A stretch of 64,000 nt of DNA from Sphingobium terrigena (lineage in GTDB: Bacteria; Pseudomonadota; Alphaproteobacteria; Sphingomonadales; Sphingomonadaceae). Under the pieces are notes generated by a model. It was not told where the DNA came from, ran no database searches, and saw only the letters and a list, made by a program, of their open reading frames with translations. The position numbers and the translations under genes are program-made. Below are positions 34,809 through 43,920 of this stretch, piece by piece. Within the stretch, counting starts at the first letter, position 1, and every line of letters begins with the position of its first letter. The DNA lies in the NCBI RefSeq assembly GCF_003591655.1, contig NZ_QVRA01000013.1:1-64000 (forward strand). Direction: 5' to 3'.

Positions 34809-35906
34809 TTAGCCGAAGAAGGTGCGCCCGGTGCGCTGGCGCTGCGCCGGGGCGGTGAAGATCGCGCCCGCAGACACGCGGCTGCCGCGCACTACCAGCA
34901 GCACCTGATCCTGCGCCTCCAGCCGCACTTCCTCACCGGGGTGCTGGATGCTCTTGCCATTGGCATGGTCGATCTGGACGACGAAGAAAGCGCCCCGGCC
35001 ACGCCGCTCGGCCTCTCCCACGGTCACGCCGGTCATCGCGCCCTTGTCCGGCACGACCACCATTTCCAGTTCCAGCCCGAATTCGTGCAGGCCGCGCTTC
35101 ATCTGGCCCATCTCGGCGGAATTGGCGACGAACCCGGCGGTGGAGGGATAGAGGATCATCTCGGCAATCCGCTCCGCACCGATATGGGTGGGCAGCACCA
35201 CCTTGTCCGCACCCGCGTGCAGCAATTTGCTTTCCGTGGTCGGTGCCTCGCCGCGCGCGATGATCTCCAGGCCCGGATTCATGTTGCGGGCCGACAGGGT
35301 GATGAACACATTGGCGGCATCGTCGGGCAGGACCGTCGCCAATATTTTCGCTCGGTCGATGCGGACGGTGCGCAGCGCGCTTTCCTCGGTCGCCTCGCCG
35401 CGATGGCACAGATAGCCCAGCGCCTGCGCCTCGGCGATCTTGCCGCCGTCGCGTTCCAATATGACAAAGGGCGTGCCCGCCGCGTGCAGTTCCTTGGCCA
35501 GTTGCACACCGATCCGGCCGAAGCCGCAAATCACCACATGGCCGCTCAGCCGTTCGATCAAAGTCTGCATACGATCCAGTCCCAGCAATCGGCGCAATTG
35601 AATGGCCGCGAACATCTGCACCAGCGCGCCGGTCAGCACGATCATGCCGGTGCAGCCCAGCACCATCGTGGCGATTGTGACGGCGCGCAAATAGGGCGTG
35701 GCGATGGGCCGGACTTCTCCATAACCCACTGAAAATATGGTTAAAGTTACCATATAGGCGGCGTCCGCGATCGGCCAGCCTGCCGCGACATAGGCCGATA
35801 CTGCTGCGACAAAGACGATGCCGACAAAGATCAGCGTCCCCACCAGCAGCCGTGCTGGCGAGGCAAAGAGGCTGGCGGCGTCGCTGCCCGTCCGGTCCTG
35901 TGCCAT
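34809..35906 (-). CDS. Potassium channel protein with TrkA-N (RCK) domain
   Basis: Two transmembrane helices (about 21-42 and 69-91) bracket a pore with the selectivity filter SVGYGE (59-64; the usual final Asp is Glu). Then comes a cytoplasmic RCK/TrkA-N domain with the Rossmann motif HVVICGFGRIGVQLA (about 111-125) and a TrkA-C-like end (about 270-350, RLEAQDQVLLVVRG). So it is an MthK-like or Kch-like ligand-gated K+ channel. The longer frame adds 29 residues of no recognisable type, so I start at MAQDRTG. Confidence 0.9.
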   Translation of the reverse strand: MAQDRTGSDAASLFASPARLLVGTLIFVGIVFVAAVSAYVAAGWPIADAAYMVTLTIFSVGYGEVRPIATPYLRAVTIATMVLGCTGMIVLTGALVQMFAAIQLRRLLGLDRMQTLIERLSGHVVICGFGRIGVQLAKELHAAGTPFVILERDGGKIAEAQALGYLCHRGEATEESALRTVRIDRAKILATVLPDDAANVFITLSARNMNPGLEIIARGEAPTTESKLLHAGADKVVLPTHIGAERIAEMILYPSTAGFVANSAEMGQMKRGLHEFGLELEMVVVPDKGAMTGVTVGEAERRGRGAFFVVQIDHANGKSIQHPGEEVRLEAQDQVLLVVRGSRVSAGAIFTAPAQRQRTGRTFFG

Positions 35907-36009
35907 GGTCCCTGCTTCCCCCCGAAGCCCGCATAGTGGTGGCGCTTTTGCGCGTCGCTGTCGAGTCCGCTGATGACCGGCGGGATGCTTCACGCTAGAG
36001 CGTAGCGTG

Positions 36010-36759
36010 ATGACGATCGACCCGCTGCTCCTGCTGCAAGCCTATGCCATCGGCGTGTTTCCCATGTCCGACGATCGGGAGGCGGAGGAGGTCTATTGGG
36101 TCGAACCCAAGCGCCGGGCGATCCTGCCGCTCAACGGCTTCCATATGTCGCACTCACTGTCGAGAACGCTGCGCCGGGACCGTTTTCGCGTCACCGCCAA
36201 CCGCGATTTCGCCGGGATCGTGGCGCTGTGCGCGCAGGCCGCGCCGGATCGGCCATCGACCTGGATCAACGGCCCGATCGAACAATCCTACCGCCAGTTG
36301 CACGCCCTTGGCTTTGCCCATTCGATCGAAGTTTGGGAAGGGGAGGAACTGGTCGGCGGCCTCTATGGCGTGTCGCTCGGCCGCGCCTTCTTTGGCGAAT
36401 CCATGGTGTCTCGGCGCACCGATGCGTCGAAGGTGGCGCTGGCCTGGCTGGTGGCGCGGCTGCGCTTTGGCGGCTTCACCTTGCTCGACTGCCAGTTCAT
36501 GACCGACCATCTCCACTCGCTCGGTGCGGTGGAGATCGCCCAGCGCGACTATCTTCAGTTGCTGGGGGCAGCGGTCGAGGGCGTGCCGCTGGGTGCGGGG
36601 GCGGGCGTGCTGTCGGCGGGGGCTGGCGTCGCGGCGGAGCTGGCGTTCGCGCCGTTGGCCGGGGAGGCAGCGACCGGTTCGCCCTTGCCACCGATCTTGA
36701 CCGAATCGGGGCCGCTTTCGGGCCATGCCATTGCGCAGCTTCTGACCCACACGTCATAG
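36010..36759 (+). CDS. aat: Leucyl/phenylalanyl-tRNA-protein transferase
   Basis: Adds Leu or Phe to N-terminal Lys/Arg of proteins, marking them for ClpAP (N-end rule). Family signatures: LLLQAYAIGVFPMSD, VYWVEPKRRAILPL, the WINGPIEQSYRQLHALGFAHSIEVWEGEELVGGLYGVSLGRAFFGESM core, and LDCQFMTDHLHSLGA. From about residue 184 the chain is Gly/Ala-rich and ends AIAQLLTHTS; this tail is encoded antisense to the last 68 codons of the DUF2155 gene. GTG at 36007 just ahead is an alternative start. Confidence 0.94.
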   Translation: MTIDPLLLLQAYAIGVFPMSDDREAEEVYWVEPKRRAILPLNGFHMSHSLSRTLRRDRFRVTANRDFAGIVALCAQAAPDRPSTWINGPIEQSYRQLHALGFAHSIEVWEGEELVGGLYGVSLGRAFFGESMVSRRTDASKVALAWLVARLRFGGFTLLDCQFMTDHLHSLGAVEIAQRDYLQLLGAAVEGVPLGAGAGVLSAGAGVAAELAFAPLAGEAATGSPLPPILTESGPLSGHAIAQLLTHTS

Positions 36760-37202
36760 ACCGGGTGCTGCACGACATTGCGGTCGGGCCGTTCGCGGAA
36801 CAGCCAACCGGAAAAATTGCGCCGCCATTTGCCATCCGCGCTGCTGCGCACGTCCAGCTGCACGAAGGCGCCGGTTTCCTGCACATTTTCCCATGGCGCG
36901 CTGGTTTCGCAGGCTTGCAAGCGCACGATTGCGTCGCCCACGCGCATCGCTTCGCCCGGCTTCATCGTCAGGTCGCGGGTCAGGCCGTTGCGCTTGTTGA
37001 GCAGGCCGATCACCGCTATGCGCTCTGCCATCGGCGTGCCGGGCAGGGTGGCGGCGTCGCCCGAACGGATCGGCGTCCCCTGCACCCGGACCGGGCCGGT
37101 CTGGTTGGCGGCAGGCACGTCATTGTCGCCACAGGCGGTCAGCGCCAGCAGCGGCGCGCCAAGCATGATCGACAGGCAAGCCCCCGCCGGACGGCGGATC
37201 AT
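36555..37202 (-). CDS. DUF2155 lipoprotein/periplasmic protein
   Basis: The N-terminus is a lipoprotein-like signal ending ALTACG. The conserved DUF2155 core (about 60-150) includes AVIGLLNKRNGLTRDLTMKPGEAM, LQACETSAPWE, FVQLDV and the WLFRERPDRNVVQHPVYDVWVRSC end. A 60-residue Ala/Pro/Ser tail follows and is coded antisense to aat. The function of DUF2155 is unknown, but it is found next to the NDUFA12 homolog and aat in many alphaproteobacteria, as here. The ATG overlaps the NDUFA12 stop as ATGA. Confidence 0.88.
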   Translation of the reverse strand: MIRRPAGACLSIMLGAPLLALTACGDNDVPAANQTGPVRVQGTPIRSGDAATLPGTPMAERIAVIGLLNKRNGLTRDLTMKPGEAMRVGDAIVRLQACETSAPWENVQETGAFVQLDVRSSADGKWRRNFSGWLFRERPDRNVVQHPVYDVWVRSCAMAWPESGPDSVKIGGKGEPVAASPANGANASSAATPAPADSTPAPAPSGTPSTAAPSN

Positions 37203-37597
37203 GATGCGTCGGGGCTCCATGCCTCATAATCGCCGGTCGCCTTCTGACGCAGGCCGCCCTTTTCCATCGCGCCGGACGGGCGATAGGCAAGCGCGGTGCC
37301 GGTGGCGTTGGGGGTGAATTCCCGTTCCCAGATGCGCGGCGGCGGCAGGAAGCTTTCGGGCGTCCCTTCGATCGAATGATGCAGCCAGCCATGCCATTCG
37401 GCCGGCACCCGGCTGGCGTCGTTCGCGCCGTTATAGATCACCCAGCGGCGCGGCACGCCATGCACGTCGCTGCCGCCTTCATAATAGACATTGCCCTGGA
37501 TATCCTCGCCGATCTTCTGGCCCTTGCGAGCGGTGAACAGCGAGGTGCCGATGGTCGCGCCATCCCACCAGGTGAAGATCTTGCCGAGGATTCCCAT
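37199..37597 (-). CDS. NDUFA12-family NADH:ubiquinone oxidoreductase accessory subunit
   Basis: The 132 residues contain the family features of the mitochondrial complex I subunit B17.2: a short N-terminal WWDGATIGTSLFTARKG, GNVYYEG, PRRWVIYNGANDASRVPAEWHGWLHH and RIWEREFTPNATGTALAYRP. In alphaproteobacteria it joins complex I as a supernumerary subunit although it lies far from the nuo operon. It is co-transcribed with the DUF2155 gene. Confidence 0.92.
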   Translation of the reverse strand: MGILGKIFTWWDGATIGTSLFTARKGQKIGEDIQGNVYYEGGSDVHGVPRRWVIYNGANDASRVPAEWHGWLHHSIEGTPESFLPPPRIWEREFTPNATGTALAYRPSGAMEKGGLRQKATGDYEAWSPDAS

Positions 37598-37648
37598 GGC
37601 CCACGCGCTTAGCCGCTGCGACGGGGGATTGGCAAGGTGGATATGGCG

Positions 37649-38179
37649 CTACTGGACCGGACCCGGACAGAAATTGAGATCGGTTGTCACCTTTTCCGTC
37701 GGCACGGCGCAACCGCCCCATTGCACACGGTCGCCCTCCCTGATCCCCAGTTCCGCCGCGCGCCCGCCGCGCAGTTCCAGCACGGCGGCGACAGGGACAC
37801 CCGCCGACACCGGCTCGCGCGAATAGGGGACGGTGTTGGCGCCGATAAAGGCGATCGTCCCGTCGGTGCGGATGAACAGCATGTCGAGCGGGATCAGCGT
37901 ATTCTTCATCCAGAAACTGGCCGTGCGCGGCGGGTCCATCGGAAAGAGCATTCCGCCATTGTCCGCCAATGACTTGCGGAACATGAGGCCTGTTTCCTGC
38001 TGCTGCGGGGTAGCGGCGACTTCGACCGTGAAGCGCTGCGCGCCCTTGCTACTCTGGATCACCAGCGGCAGCAGTGCTGCAGGTGCCTGCGCTACGGCGG
38101 CGCTGTTATTGGTGGCTTGCGGATCAGCCGAACAGGCGGCGAGCGAAGCCAAGGCGATCAGGGCAGGAAAGCGCGTCAT
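37649..38179 (-). CDS. DUF192 lipoprotein
   Basis: The signal MTRFPALIALASLAACSA ends in a lipobox (LAAC), so the protein is a probable lipoprotein. The DUF192 domain (about 45-170) shows EVAATPQQQETGLMFRKSL, GGMLFPMDPPRTASFWMKNTLIPLDMLFI, and VLELRGGRAAELGIREGDRV. These proteins have a small beta-barrel; function is unknown. It is transcribed alone, 47 bases after recX, and 51 bases before the NDUFA12 gene, so all may form one unit. Confidence 0.9.
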   Translation of the reverse strand: MTRFPALIALASLAACSADPQATNNSAAVAQAPAALLPLVIQSSKGAQRFTVEVAATPQQQETGLMFRKSLADNGGMLFPMDPPRTASFWMKNTLIPLDMLFIRTDGTIAFIGANTVPYSREPVSAGVPVAAVLELRGGRAAELGIREGDRVQWGGCAVPTEKVTTDLNFCPGPVQ

Positions 38180-38226
38180 CCCGCCTGCCTAATGCGATTC
38201 GCGTTCCGAGGGGAGGGGATTAACCC

Positions 38227-38751
38227 TCATTCCTCGGCCTCCGGCACTTCGCCCGGCGCGGCATCGACCCAGCGCCGTGCGATCGCATAGCTATGGCCGG
38301 CGCGCAGGAAGGCGGCGATGGCTTTTTCCCGCTGTTTGGGGTCCGGCACCGCGCTGGCATAGGGGCCGACCCGTTTGCGCCGGGCATAGCGTTCCGCCGC
38401 GATCCAGGTTTCGGCGTCCACCTGCGCATCGGCATCCGTCCGGTCGGCCGGGGCAATGCCCGCCGCGCGCAGGCTTTCGTTGATCCGGCGCGCGCCATAG
38501 CCCCGGCGGCCCAGCGCCGCGCTCTTCATCACCGCATATTGGCTGTCATCGACATAGCTGAGCGCCGCCAGCCGTTCGACCAGAGCGGGCAGGTCAGCGG
38601 GCTGTTCCCCGCCCCAGCCGCGTTCCTTGACCTTGTGTTGCAGATAGGCGAGCAACTTGCCCCGGCTGGTCGCGAACCGGCTGACATAACGCAGCGCGGC
38701 TTCGCGCAGGCTGTCCTCGTCAAGCGGCGGGCGGGGGCGTTTGCTGGTCAT
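38227..38751 (-). CDS. recX: RecX-family regulatory protein
   Basis: RecX limits RecA filament growth. The 174 residues show three-helix repeats typical of the family: LREAALRYVSRFATSRGKLLAYLQHKVKERG, LVERLAALSYVDDSQYAVMKSAALGRRGYGARRINESLRAAGI, and REKAIAAFLRAGHSYAIARRWV. It lacks the fully canonical length but is within range. recA is not adjacent, as is usual in alphaproteobacteria. Confidence 0.85.
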   Translation of the reverse strand: MTSKRPRPPLDEDSLREAALRYVSRFATSRGKLLAYLQHKVKERGWGGEQPADLPALVERLAALSYVDDSQYAVMKSAALGRRGYGARRINESLRAAGIAPADRTDADAQVDAETWIAAERYARRKRVGPYASAVPDPKQREKAIAAFLRAGHSYAIARRWVDAAPGEVPEAEE

Positions 38752-38899
38752 GCTGTGCCATCATGCGCCAGCCGCCATGTTTATGCCACAGTCGGGCCGG
38801 AATTTCACCGTGCCTTATGCGCTACAAGGGCGGACTGGAATGCAATATCCGGTGCATGTCGCAGTCAAAGATGATAGCGGCGCGCCGATCACATAATTT

Positions 38900-40675
38900 A
38901 TGACATTGGGTGAAACCAATATGACGGGTTCGCAAGAGATGATGGCACCGACGCCGACCACTGATGATCTGCCGCGCCGCTTCTCGGACTTCGAGACGCT
39001 GGGTGAAGCGCTCGACTATGCGGCGCAGGGCGTTCGTGGCCTCAATTTCCACGATGCCCGTGGCAATCTGGCGCGGCCCTATCCGTTCAGTGCGCTGCGC
39101 GCCGACGCCATTGCCTGCGCCCATCGGTTGATCGCCCATGGCGTCAAGCCGCAGGACCGGGTCGCGCTGGTCGCGGAAACCGGCGTGGATTTTGCCCAGC
39201 TTTTCTTCGGCATCATCTATGCCGGTGCCTGGCCGGTGCCGCTGCCGTTGCCGACCAGCTTTGGCGGCAAGGAAAGCTATATCGATCAGCTCAACGTCCA
39301 GCTTTCCAGCTGCGACCCTATGCTGTTCCTCTTCCCCAGGGAACTGGCTGAAATGGCTGGCGAATCCGGTCGCCAGAAGAATGTCGAGAGCATCGCGTTC
39401 GAGGATTTCATCGCCCGCGACGTGATCCCGGCCGACCTGCCGCAGGCGCAGACGCAGGACATCGCCTATCTGCAATATAGCAGCGGATCGACCCGCTTTC
39501 CCCATGGCGTCGCCGTGACCCATCATGCGCTGCTCAGCAATCTGGCCGCGCACAGCCATGGCATGGAAGTGCAGGACAGCGATCGCTGCATCAGCTGGCT
39601 GCCCTGGTATCATGACATGGGGCTGGTCGGCTGCTTCCTGTCGGTCGTCGCCAATCAGGTGTCGACGGACTATATGAAAACCGAGGATTTTGCCCGCCGT
39701 CCGCTGGCCTGGCTGGACCTCATCAGCCGGAACGAAGGCACCTCGATCAGCTATTCGCCGACCTTCGGCTACGACATTTGCGCCCGTCGCATGTCCAGCC
39801 AGACCAAGGCGCAGGACCGGTTCGACCTGTCCCGGTGGAGACTGGCGGGCAATGGCGCGGACATGATTCGCCCCGACGTGATGCAAAGCTTCGTCGATGC
39901 CTTTGCCGACGCCGGTTTCTCGCCCAATGCCTTCCTGCCGAGCTATGGTCTGGCCGAAGCGACTTTGGCTGTCACCATCATGCCGCCGGGCGAGGGGATC
40001 ATCGTCGAACTGGTCGAGGAAACGGACCTGTCGGGCGGAGACGCGACCGAAGGCCGCCCGCAGCGTTTCCGCTCGATCGTCAATTGCGGCAAGCCCGCGC
40101 GCGGCATGACCGTGGAAATCCGTGACGAGGATGGCGGCCCGCTGAACGAGCGGCAGATCGGCAAGGTCTGGACCACCGGGCCATCGTTGATGGTCGGCTA
40201 TTTCCGTGATCAGGCGGCGACCGATGCCTGCATGGCCCCCGATGCATCTGGCGGCGTCTGGCTCGACACCGGCGATATGGGGTATCTCAGCGACGGCTAT
40301 CTCTACATTGTCGGCCGCGCCAAGGACATGATCATCATCAACGGCAAGAATCACTGGCCGCAAGATATTGAATGGGCGGTGGAACAACTGCCCGGCTTCA
40401 AGCAGGGCGACATTGCCGCCTTCGCCATCACCACGCCGGGCGGGGAAGAAGCGCCCGCCGTGCTGGTCCATTGCCGCACATCCGACAATGACGAACGCTC
40501 CCGCCTGCGCGATCAGATTCGTGAGCGGGTCCGCGCGATCACCGGCATGAATTGCGTCGTCGAACTGGTGCCGCCGCGCACCCTGCCGCGCACCAGCTCC
40601 GGCAAATTGAGCCGGTCCAAAGCGCGCAATCTCTATCTGACCGGTGAGATCCGCCCCTACGACATCGCGGCCTGA
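38900..40675 (+). CDS. Fatty acyl-AMP ligase (FAAL-like AMP-dependent synthetase)
   Basis: Activates a fatty acid as acyl-AMP. The 591 residues have the ANL-superfamily motifs: the P-loop-like YLQYSSGSTRFPHGVAVTHH (about 190-209), SWLPWYHDMGLVG, the PSYGLAEATLAV stretch, WLDTGDMGYLSDGYLYIVGRAKDMI with the hinge, and the A10 lysine in RTSSGKLSRSKAR. The SWLPWYHDMGLVG and LPLPTSFGGKESYIDQLN segments are those of FAALs rather than acyl-CoA ligases. No carrier protein, PKS or NRPS lies next to it, so the acceptor is unknown. Start at 38900 or ATG 38921. Confidence 0.88.
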   Translation: MTLGETNMTGSQEMMAPTPTTDDLPRRFSDFETLGEALDYAAQGVRGLNFHDARGNLARPYPFSALRADAIACAHRLIAHGVKPQDRVALVAETGVDFAQLFFGIIYAGAWPVPLPLPTSFGGKESYIDQLNVQLSSCDPMLFLFPRELAEMAGESGRQKNVESIAFEDFIARDVIPADLPQAQTQDIAYLQYSSGSTRFPHGVAVTHHALLSNLAAHSHGMEVQDSDRCISWLPWYHDMGLVGCFLSVVANQVSTDYMKTEDFARRPLAWLDLISRNEGTSISYSPTFGYDICARRMSSQTKAQDRFDLSRWRLAGNGADMIRPDVMQSFVDAFADAGFSPNAFLPSYGLAEATLAVTIMPPGEGIIVELVEETDLSGGDATEGRPQRFRSIVNCGKPARGMTVEIRDEDGGPLNERQIGKVWTTGPSLMVGYFRDQAATDACMAPDASGGVWLDTGDMGYLSDGYLYIVGRAKDMIIINGKNHWPQDIEWAVEQLPGFKQGDIAAFAITTPGGEEAPAVLVHCRTSDNDERSRLRDQIRERVRAITGMNCVVELVPPRTLPRTSSGKLSRSKARNLYLTGEIRPYDIAA

Positions 40676-40740
40676 CAGGCCGATCGTTTGGTGACCGTCA
40701 GGGTTACCAAATCATAACCCATGACTGCTATCGCGGAAAT

Positions 40741-43104
40741 GTGGGTAGCAAGCTGGAACATATCGCCGAACCGGACCGTCAGACGCGCGCATCACTGCGC
40801 GCCATGATGGGCCTATGCTGCGTGGCCGATGACGATGCCGGAACGCGGGTGCTGGAAGCGCAATTACGCTCCGCCGACAGCGTCGCGTTGTTGCGGCAGG
40901 TCATGAACCTGTGCGGCCTGTTGTTCCTGTGGCAGGTTTTTTCCCATTGCTGTTCGCCGGTCATGCTGGGACTGTGGAGCGTGGCGCTGATCGGTTGCAC
41001 CCTGGTCAGCGTCTTGATGGACCGCGACCGCCGCAACGCCAACAATATGGGCCTCACGACCCGCGATCTGCGTCGGCACGGCTTTGGCGCGCTGTTGCAG
41101 GGCATTGTGTGGGCGGTCTGTATGGTTCTGGTTTCGCAATCGGGCGAGACCGAGGAACTGGTTGCGCTCTGGACATTGATCAGTTGCATCATGGTCTGCG
41201 GCGCGATCAGCTATGCTGCGACGCCGCTGTCCGCTGCGGCCTTCCTTTTGCCCTGCATCGCCGGGCTGTTCGCCATGTTCGATGACGGCGGCCAGTTGCC
41301 GCTGCGCGCGCTGGCGACCAGCTATGCGCTATCGCTGCTGGTCGGCTGCGTCATCTATGCCCGCACCTTTGCGCGCCAGCATAGCACCACCGTGCAGCTG
41401 GAGGAAAAGAGCGAAGTCGTCAGCCTGCTGCTACGCGAATATGAGGGCGGTGGGTCCGACTGGTTGTGGCAAACCGATCCGCTCCGCCGCATCAGCGGCG
41501 TGTCCAAGCGTTTTGCTGAAACCATGGGGTTAGAGCCGACGCAGCTGGAAGGGGCGCCGCTGGTCCAGATATTGGCGGGTAGCGGCTGGGAAAGCGGTCG
41601 CTTTGCCGCCGGGTTGCACAGTTTGGCCGACCATCTCAAGCGGCGCGAAAGTTTCAGCAACCTGATCCTGCCGGTCGAGGTGCAAGGCCAGACCCGCTGG
41701 TGGGAATTGTCCGCATCGCCCCGCTACGACGAGAATGGCCTGTTCCTTGGCTTTCGCGGCGTCGCATCGGATGTTACGGCGCAACGTGAATCAGCGGACA
41801 AGATCGCCATGCTTGCCCGCTTCGATCCGCTGACCGGCCTGCCCAACCGCAGCCACCTGCGCGAAGTGCTGGATCAGGCGATGGCGGCGACCGGCGGACG
41901 GACGCCGGGCTGCGGCTTCCTGATGATCGACCTCGACCGGTTCAAGGCGATCAATGACACGCTGGGGCATCAGACCGGCGACAAGCTGCTCAGCCAGGTC
42001 GCGCGCCGCCTGCGGCAAATCTGTTCGGGCCAGGAATTTTGCGGGCGCATCGGCGGCGACGAATTTGGCGTCGTCATCCCGACCGTCGCCGACAGCAACC
42101 GCATCGGGCAGCTTTCCTCGGCCATCATTGGCGCACTGTCGGCCCCTTATCAGGTCGATCAGCATACACTTTATGTCGGCGCGTCGGTCGGCTCGGCGCT
42201 GTCCCCCACCGACGGGCGCGATTCAGAGGCGCTGGTCCGCAGCGCGGATCTGGCCCTCTATCGTGCCAAGGGAGAGGGCGGTGGGTTGCACTTTGCCTAT
42301 GAACCGCAACTCCACGCCAAGGCGGAAGAAAGGCGGCTGCTCGAACTGGCGTTGCGCGAGGCGCTGGCCAAGGACCAGCTTCATGTCCTCTACCAGCCGG
42401 TGGTCGATGCGATCAGCGGCACGGTGATGGGGTTCGAGGCGCTGGTGCGCTGGACCCACCCGGAAATGGGACCGATTTCGCCGGTCAAATTCGTGCCGGT
42501 CGCCGAAGAGGCGCGGCTGATCGCGCCGATCGGCGAATGGGTGCTGCGCACGGCCTGCATGGAAGCCGTGCGCTGGCCTGACGATGTCAGGATCGCTGTC
42601 AACGTATCGGCTGAGCAATTGGCTCACCCCAGCTTCGTGCCGGCGGTCATATCGGCACTGGCACAAAGCGGACTGGAAGCGCGGCGGCTGGAGCTGGAAG
42701 TCACCGAAAGCGTGTTCATGAACGAGGATGCGGGCGCGCTCAGGGTGCTCGATCAATTGCTTGGCCTTGGCATCCAGCTGTCGCTCGACGATTTCGGCAC
42801 CGGCTATTCCTCGCTTGGCTATCTTAGCCGCACCCGTTTCAACACGATCAAGATTGACCGCAGCTTCGTGGTCGGCGCATCGAAAAACACGCCCGAAAGC
42901 CTGGCGATCATCCGCGCTGTCGTCACGCTGGCCGACAGTCTGGGCATGGCGACCACCGCCGAAGGGGTGGAGACCGAGGTGGAACTGGAAATGGTGCGGC
43001 GGCTGGGCTGCAAGAAGGTGCAGGGCTATTATTTCGGCCGCCCCATGGCCGCGCAGGACGCGATCGGCCTGTTCCCGCCGCAACAGGAACGGGCGCGCGC
43101 CTAA
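40741..43104 (+). CDS. PAS-GGDEF-EAL c-di-GMP protein, membrane-bound
   Basis: The 787 residues contain an N-terminal membrane part of about five helices (55-215), a PAS domain (about 235-355, DWLWQTDPLRRISGVSKRFAETMGL ... WWELSASPRYDENG), a GGDEF domain with intact IGGDEF (437-442) and an EAL domain with FEALVRW (565-571). LDDFGTGYSSLGYLSRTRF and the KIDRSFV segment are intact, so both activities are possible. Start is GTG at 40741; ATG at 40804 would cut 21 residues of no obvious function. The stop overlaps that of the convergent ParA-like gene by four bases. Confidence 0.94.
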   Translation: MGSKLEHIAEPDRQTRASLRAMMGLCCVADDDAGTRVLEAQLRSADSVALLRQVMNLCGLLFLWQVFSHCCSPVMLGLWSVALIGCTLVSVLMDRDRRNANNMGLTTRDLRRHGFGALLQGIVWAVCMVLVSQSGETEELVALWTLISCIMVCGAISYAATPLSAAAFLLPCIAGLFAMFDDGGQLPLRALATSYALSLLVGCVIYARTFARQHSTTVQLEEKSEVVSLLLREYEGGGSDWLWQTDPLRRISGVSKRFAETMGLEPTQLEGAPLVQILAGSGWESGRFAAGLHSLADHLKRRESFSNLILPVEVQGQTRWWELSASPRYDENGLFLGFRGVASDVTAQRESADKIAMLARFDPLTGLPNRSHLREVLDQAMAATGGRTPGCGFLMIDLDRFKAINDTLGHQTGDKLLSQVARRLRQICSGQEFCGRIGGDEFGVVIPTVADSNRIGQLSSAIIGALSAPYQVDQHTLYVGASVGSALSPTDGRDSEALVRSADLALYRAKGEGGGLHFAYEPQLHAKAEERRLLELALREALAKDQLHVLYQPVVDAISGTVMGFEALVRWTHPEMGPISPVKFVPVAEEARLIAPIGEWVLRTACMEAVRWPDDVRIAVNVSAEQLAHPSFVPAVISALAQSGLEARRLELEVTESVFMNEDAGALRVLDQLLGLGIQLSLDDFGTGYSSLGYLSRTRFNTIKIDRSFVVGASKNTPESLAIIRAVVTLADSLGMATTAEGVETEVELEMVRRLGCKKVQGYYFGRPMAAQDAIGLFPPQQERARA

Positions 43105-43850
43105 TTACCCAGTAATTGTCGTTCCACCATGGTCCACAGCGCGGCAAAATCCTTGGCTGGCGGCGAGGCCGGGGCAAAGGCACCGAGCGGCTTGCGACGT
43201 ACCGTCATCTGCTCGATCGTGCTGGCCATCGGGATGGCGGGCCAGCCGGGCTGTTCGTCCAGCGCCTTGCGATGCAGCGTCCGGCGGCGATCGACCATCG
43301 AATAGACCGGCAGGATCGGCGCATGGCTACCGCCACGCTGCACCAGATAGCGCGCCACTTCGCCCATCGCCCTTTGCGACAGAGGGGACGGGATCACGGG
43401 AATGACGATCAGGTCGGCGGCGCGCAGCACCTGCTCGCTGGTTTCGGTGAGGCCCGGCGGGCAATCGAGGATGATGCGGTCATAATCCTTGCCCAGGCTT
43501 TCGATCAGCTTGGACAGCCGCTTCTTCTTGTCCATCTCGCGGAACAGATGGTCCAGGCTGCGCAATGATGTGTCCGCGGCGATCAGGTCCAGCCCCGGCA
43601 CGGTCGACGGCTGGATCAGCTTGCGGACCTCGACATCCTTGCTGAAGATGGCCTGTGCCGCATCACGGCTCTTGCTGTCGGTGGAAATCAGCCAGCTGGA
43701 TGCCGCCTGCGGGTCCAGATCCCACAACAAGGTTCGCCGTTTCGAGATGCTCGCCGACGCCCAGGCGAGGTTGATCGCGAAGGTGGTTTTGCCGACCCCG
43801 CCCTTGAGGCTGTAAACGGCGATGGTCGCCAATGCCGGTTCCTTTGCCAT
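43101..43850 (-). CDS. Orphan ParA-family ATPase
   Basis: Deviant Walker A SLKGGVGKTTFAINL (about 14-28), Walker A' region DLDPQAASSWL and Walker B RIILDCPPGL mark a ParA/Soj-type ATPase of 249 residues. Such proteins use ATP-driven gradients or filaments to position DNA or protein cargo. No parB or centromere-like repeats are visible nearby, so chromosome partition is unlikely; control of another cargo, such as cellulose synthesis (BcsQ) or polar machinery, is possible. The preferred start (MAKEPALATIAVYSLKGG) excludes ten upstream residues. Confidence 0.85.
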   Translation of the reverse strand: MAKEPALATIAVYSLKGGVGKTTFAINLAWASASISKRRTLLWDLDPQAASSWLISTDSKSRDAAQAIFSKDVEVRKLIQPSTVPGLDLIAADTSLRSLDHLFREMDKKKRLSKLIESLGKDYDRIILDCPPGLTETSEQVLRAADLIVIPVIPSPLSQRAMGEVARYLVQRGGSHAPILPVYSMVDRRRTLHRKALDEQPGWPAIPMASTIEQMTVRRKPLGAFAPASPPAKDFAALWTMVERQLLGN

Positions 43851-43920
43851 GGGGTGAAAGCTACGGCTTCCGCCCGCCAAAGCAAGTCCTCAATCATGCC
43901 AATGTTACGCAGTTGTGACG

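Noticed and set aside
38822-40471. 549-codon open frame on the minus strand
   Set aside because: It is the antisense shadow of the fatty acyl-AMP ligase gene, whose plus-strand motifs are unmistakable.
43101-43850. MipZ-type division regulator
   Set aside because: It has ParA motifs but the MipZ-like N-terminus and surrounding sequence do not match what I know of that family; left as orphan ParA.
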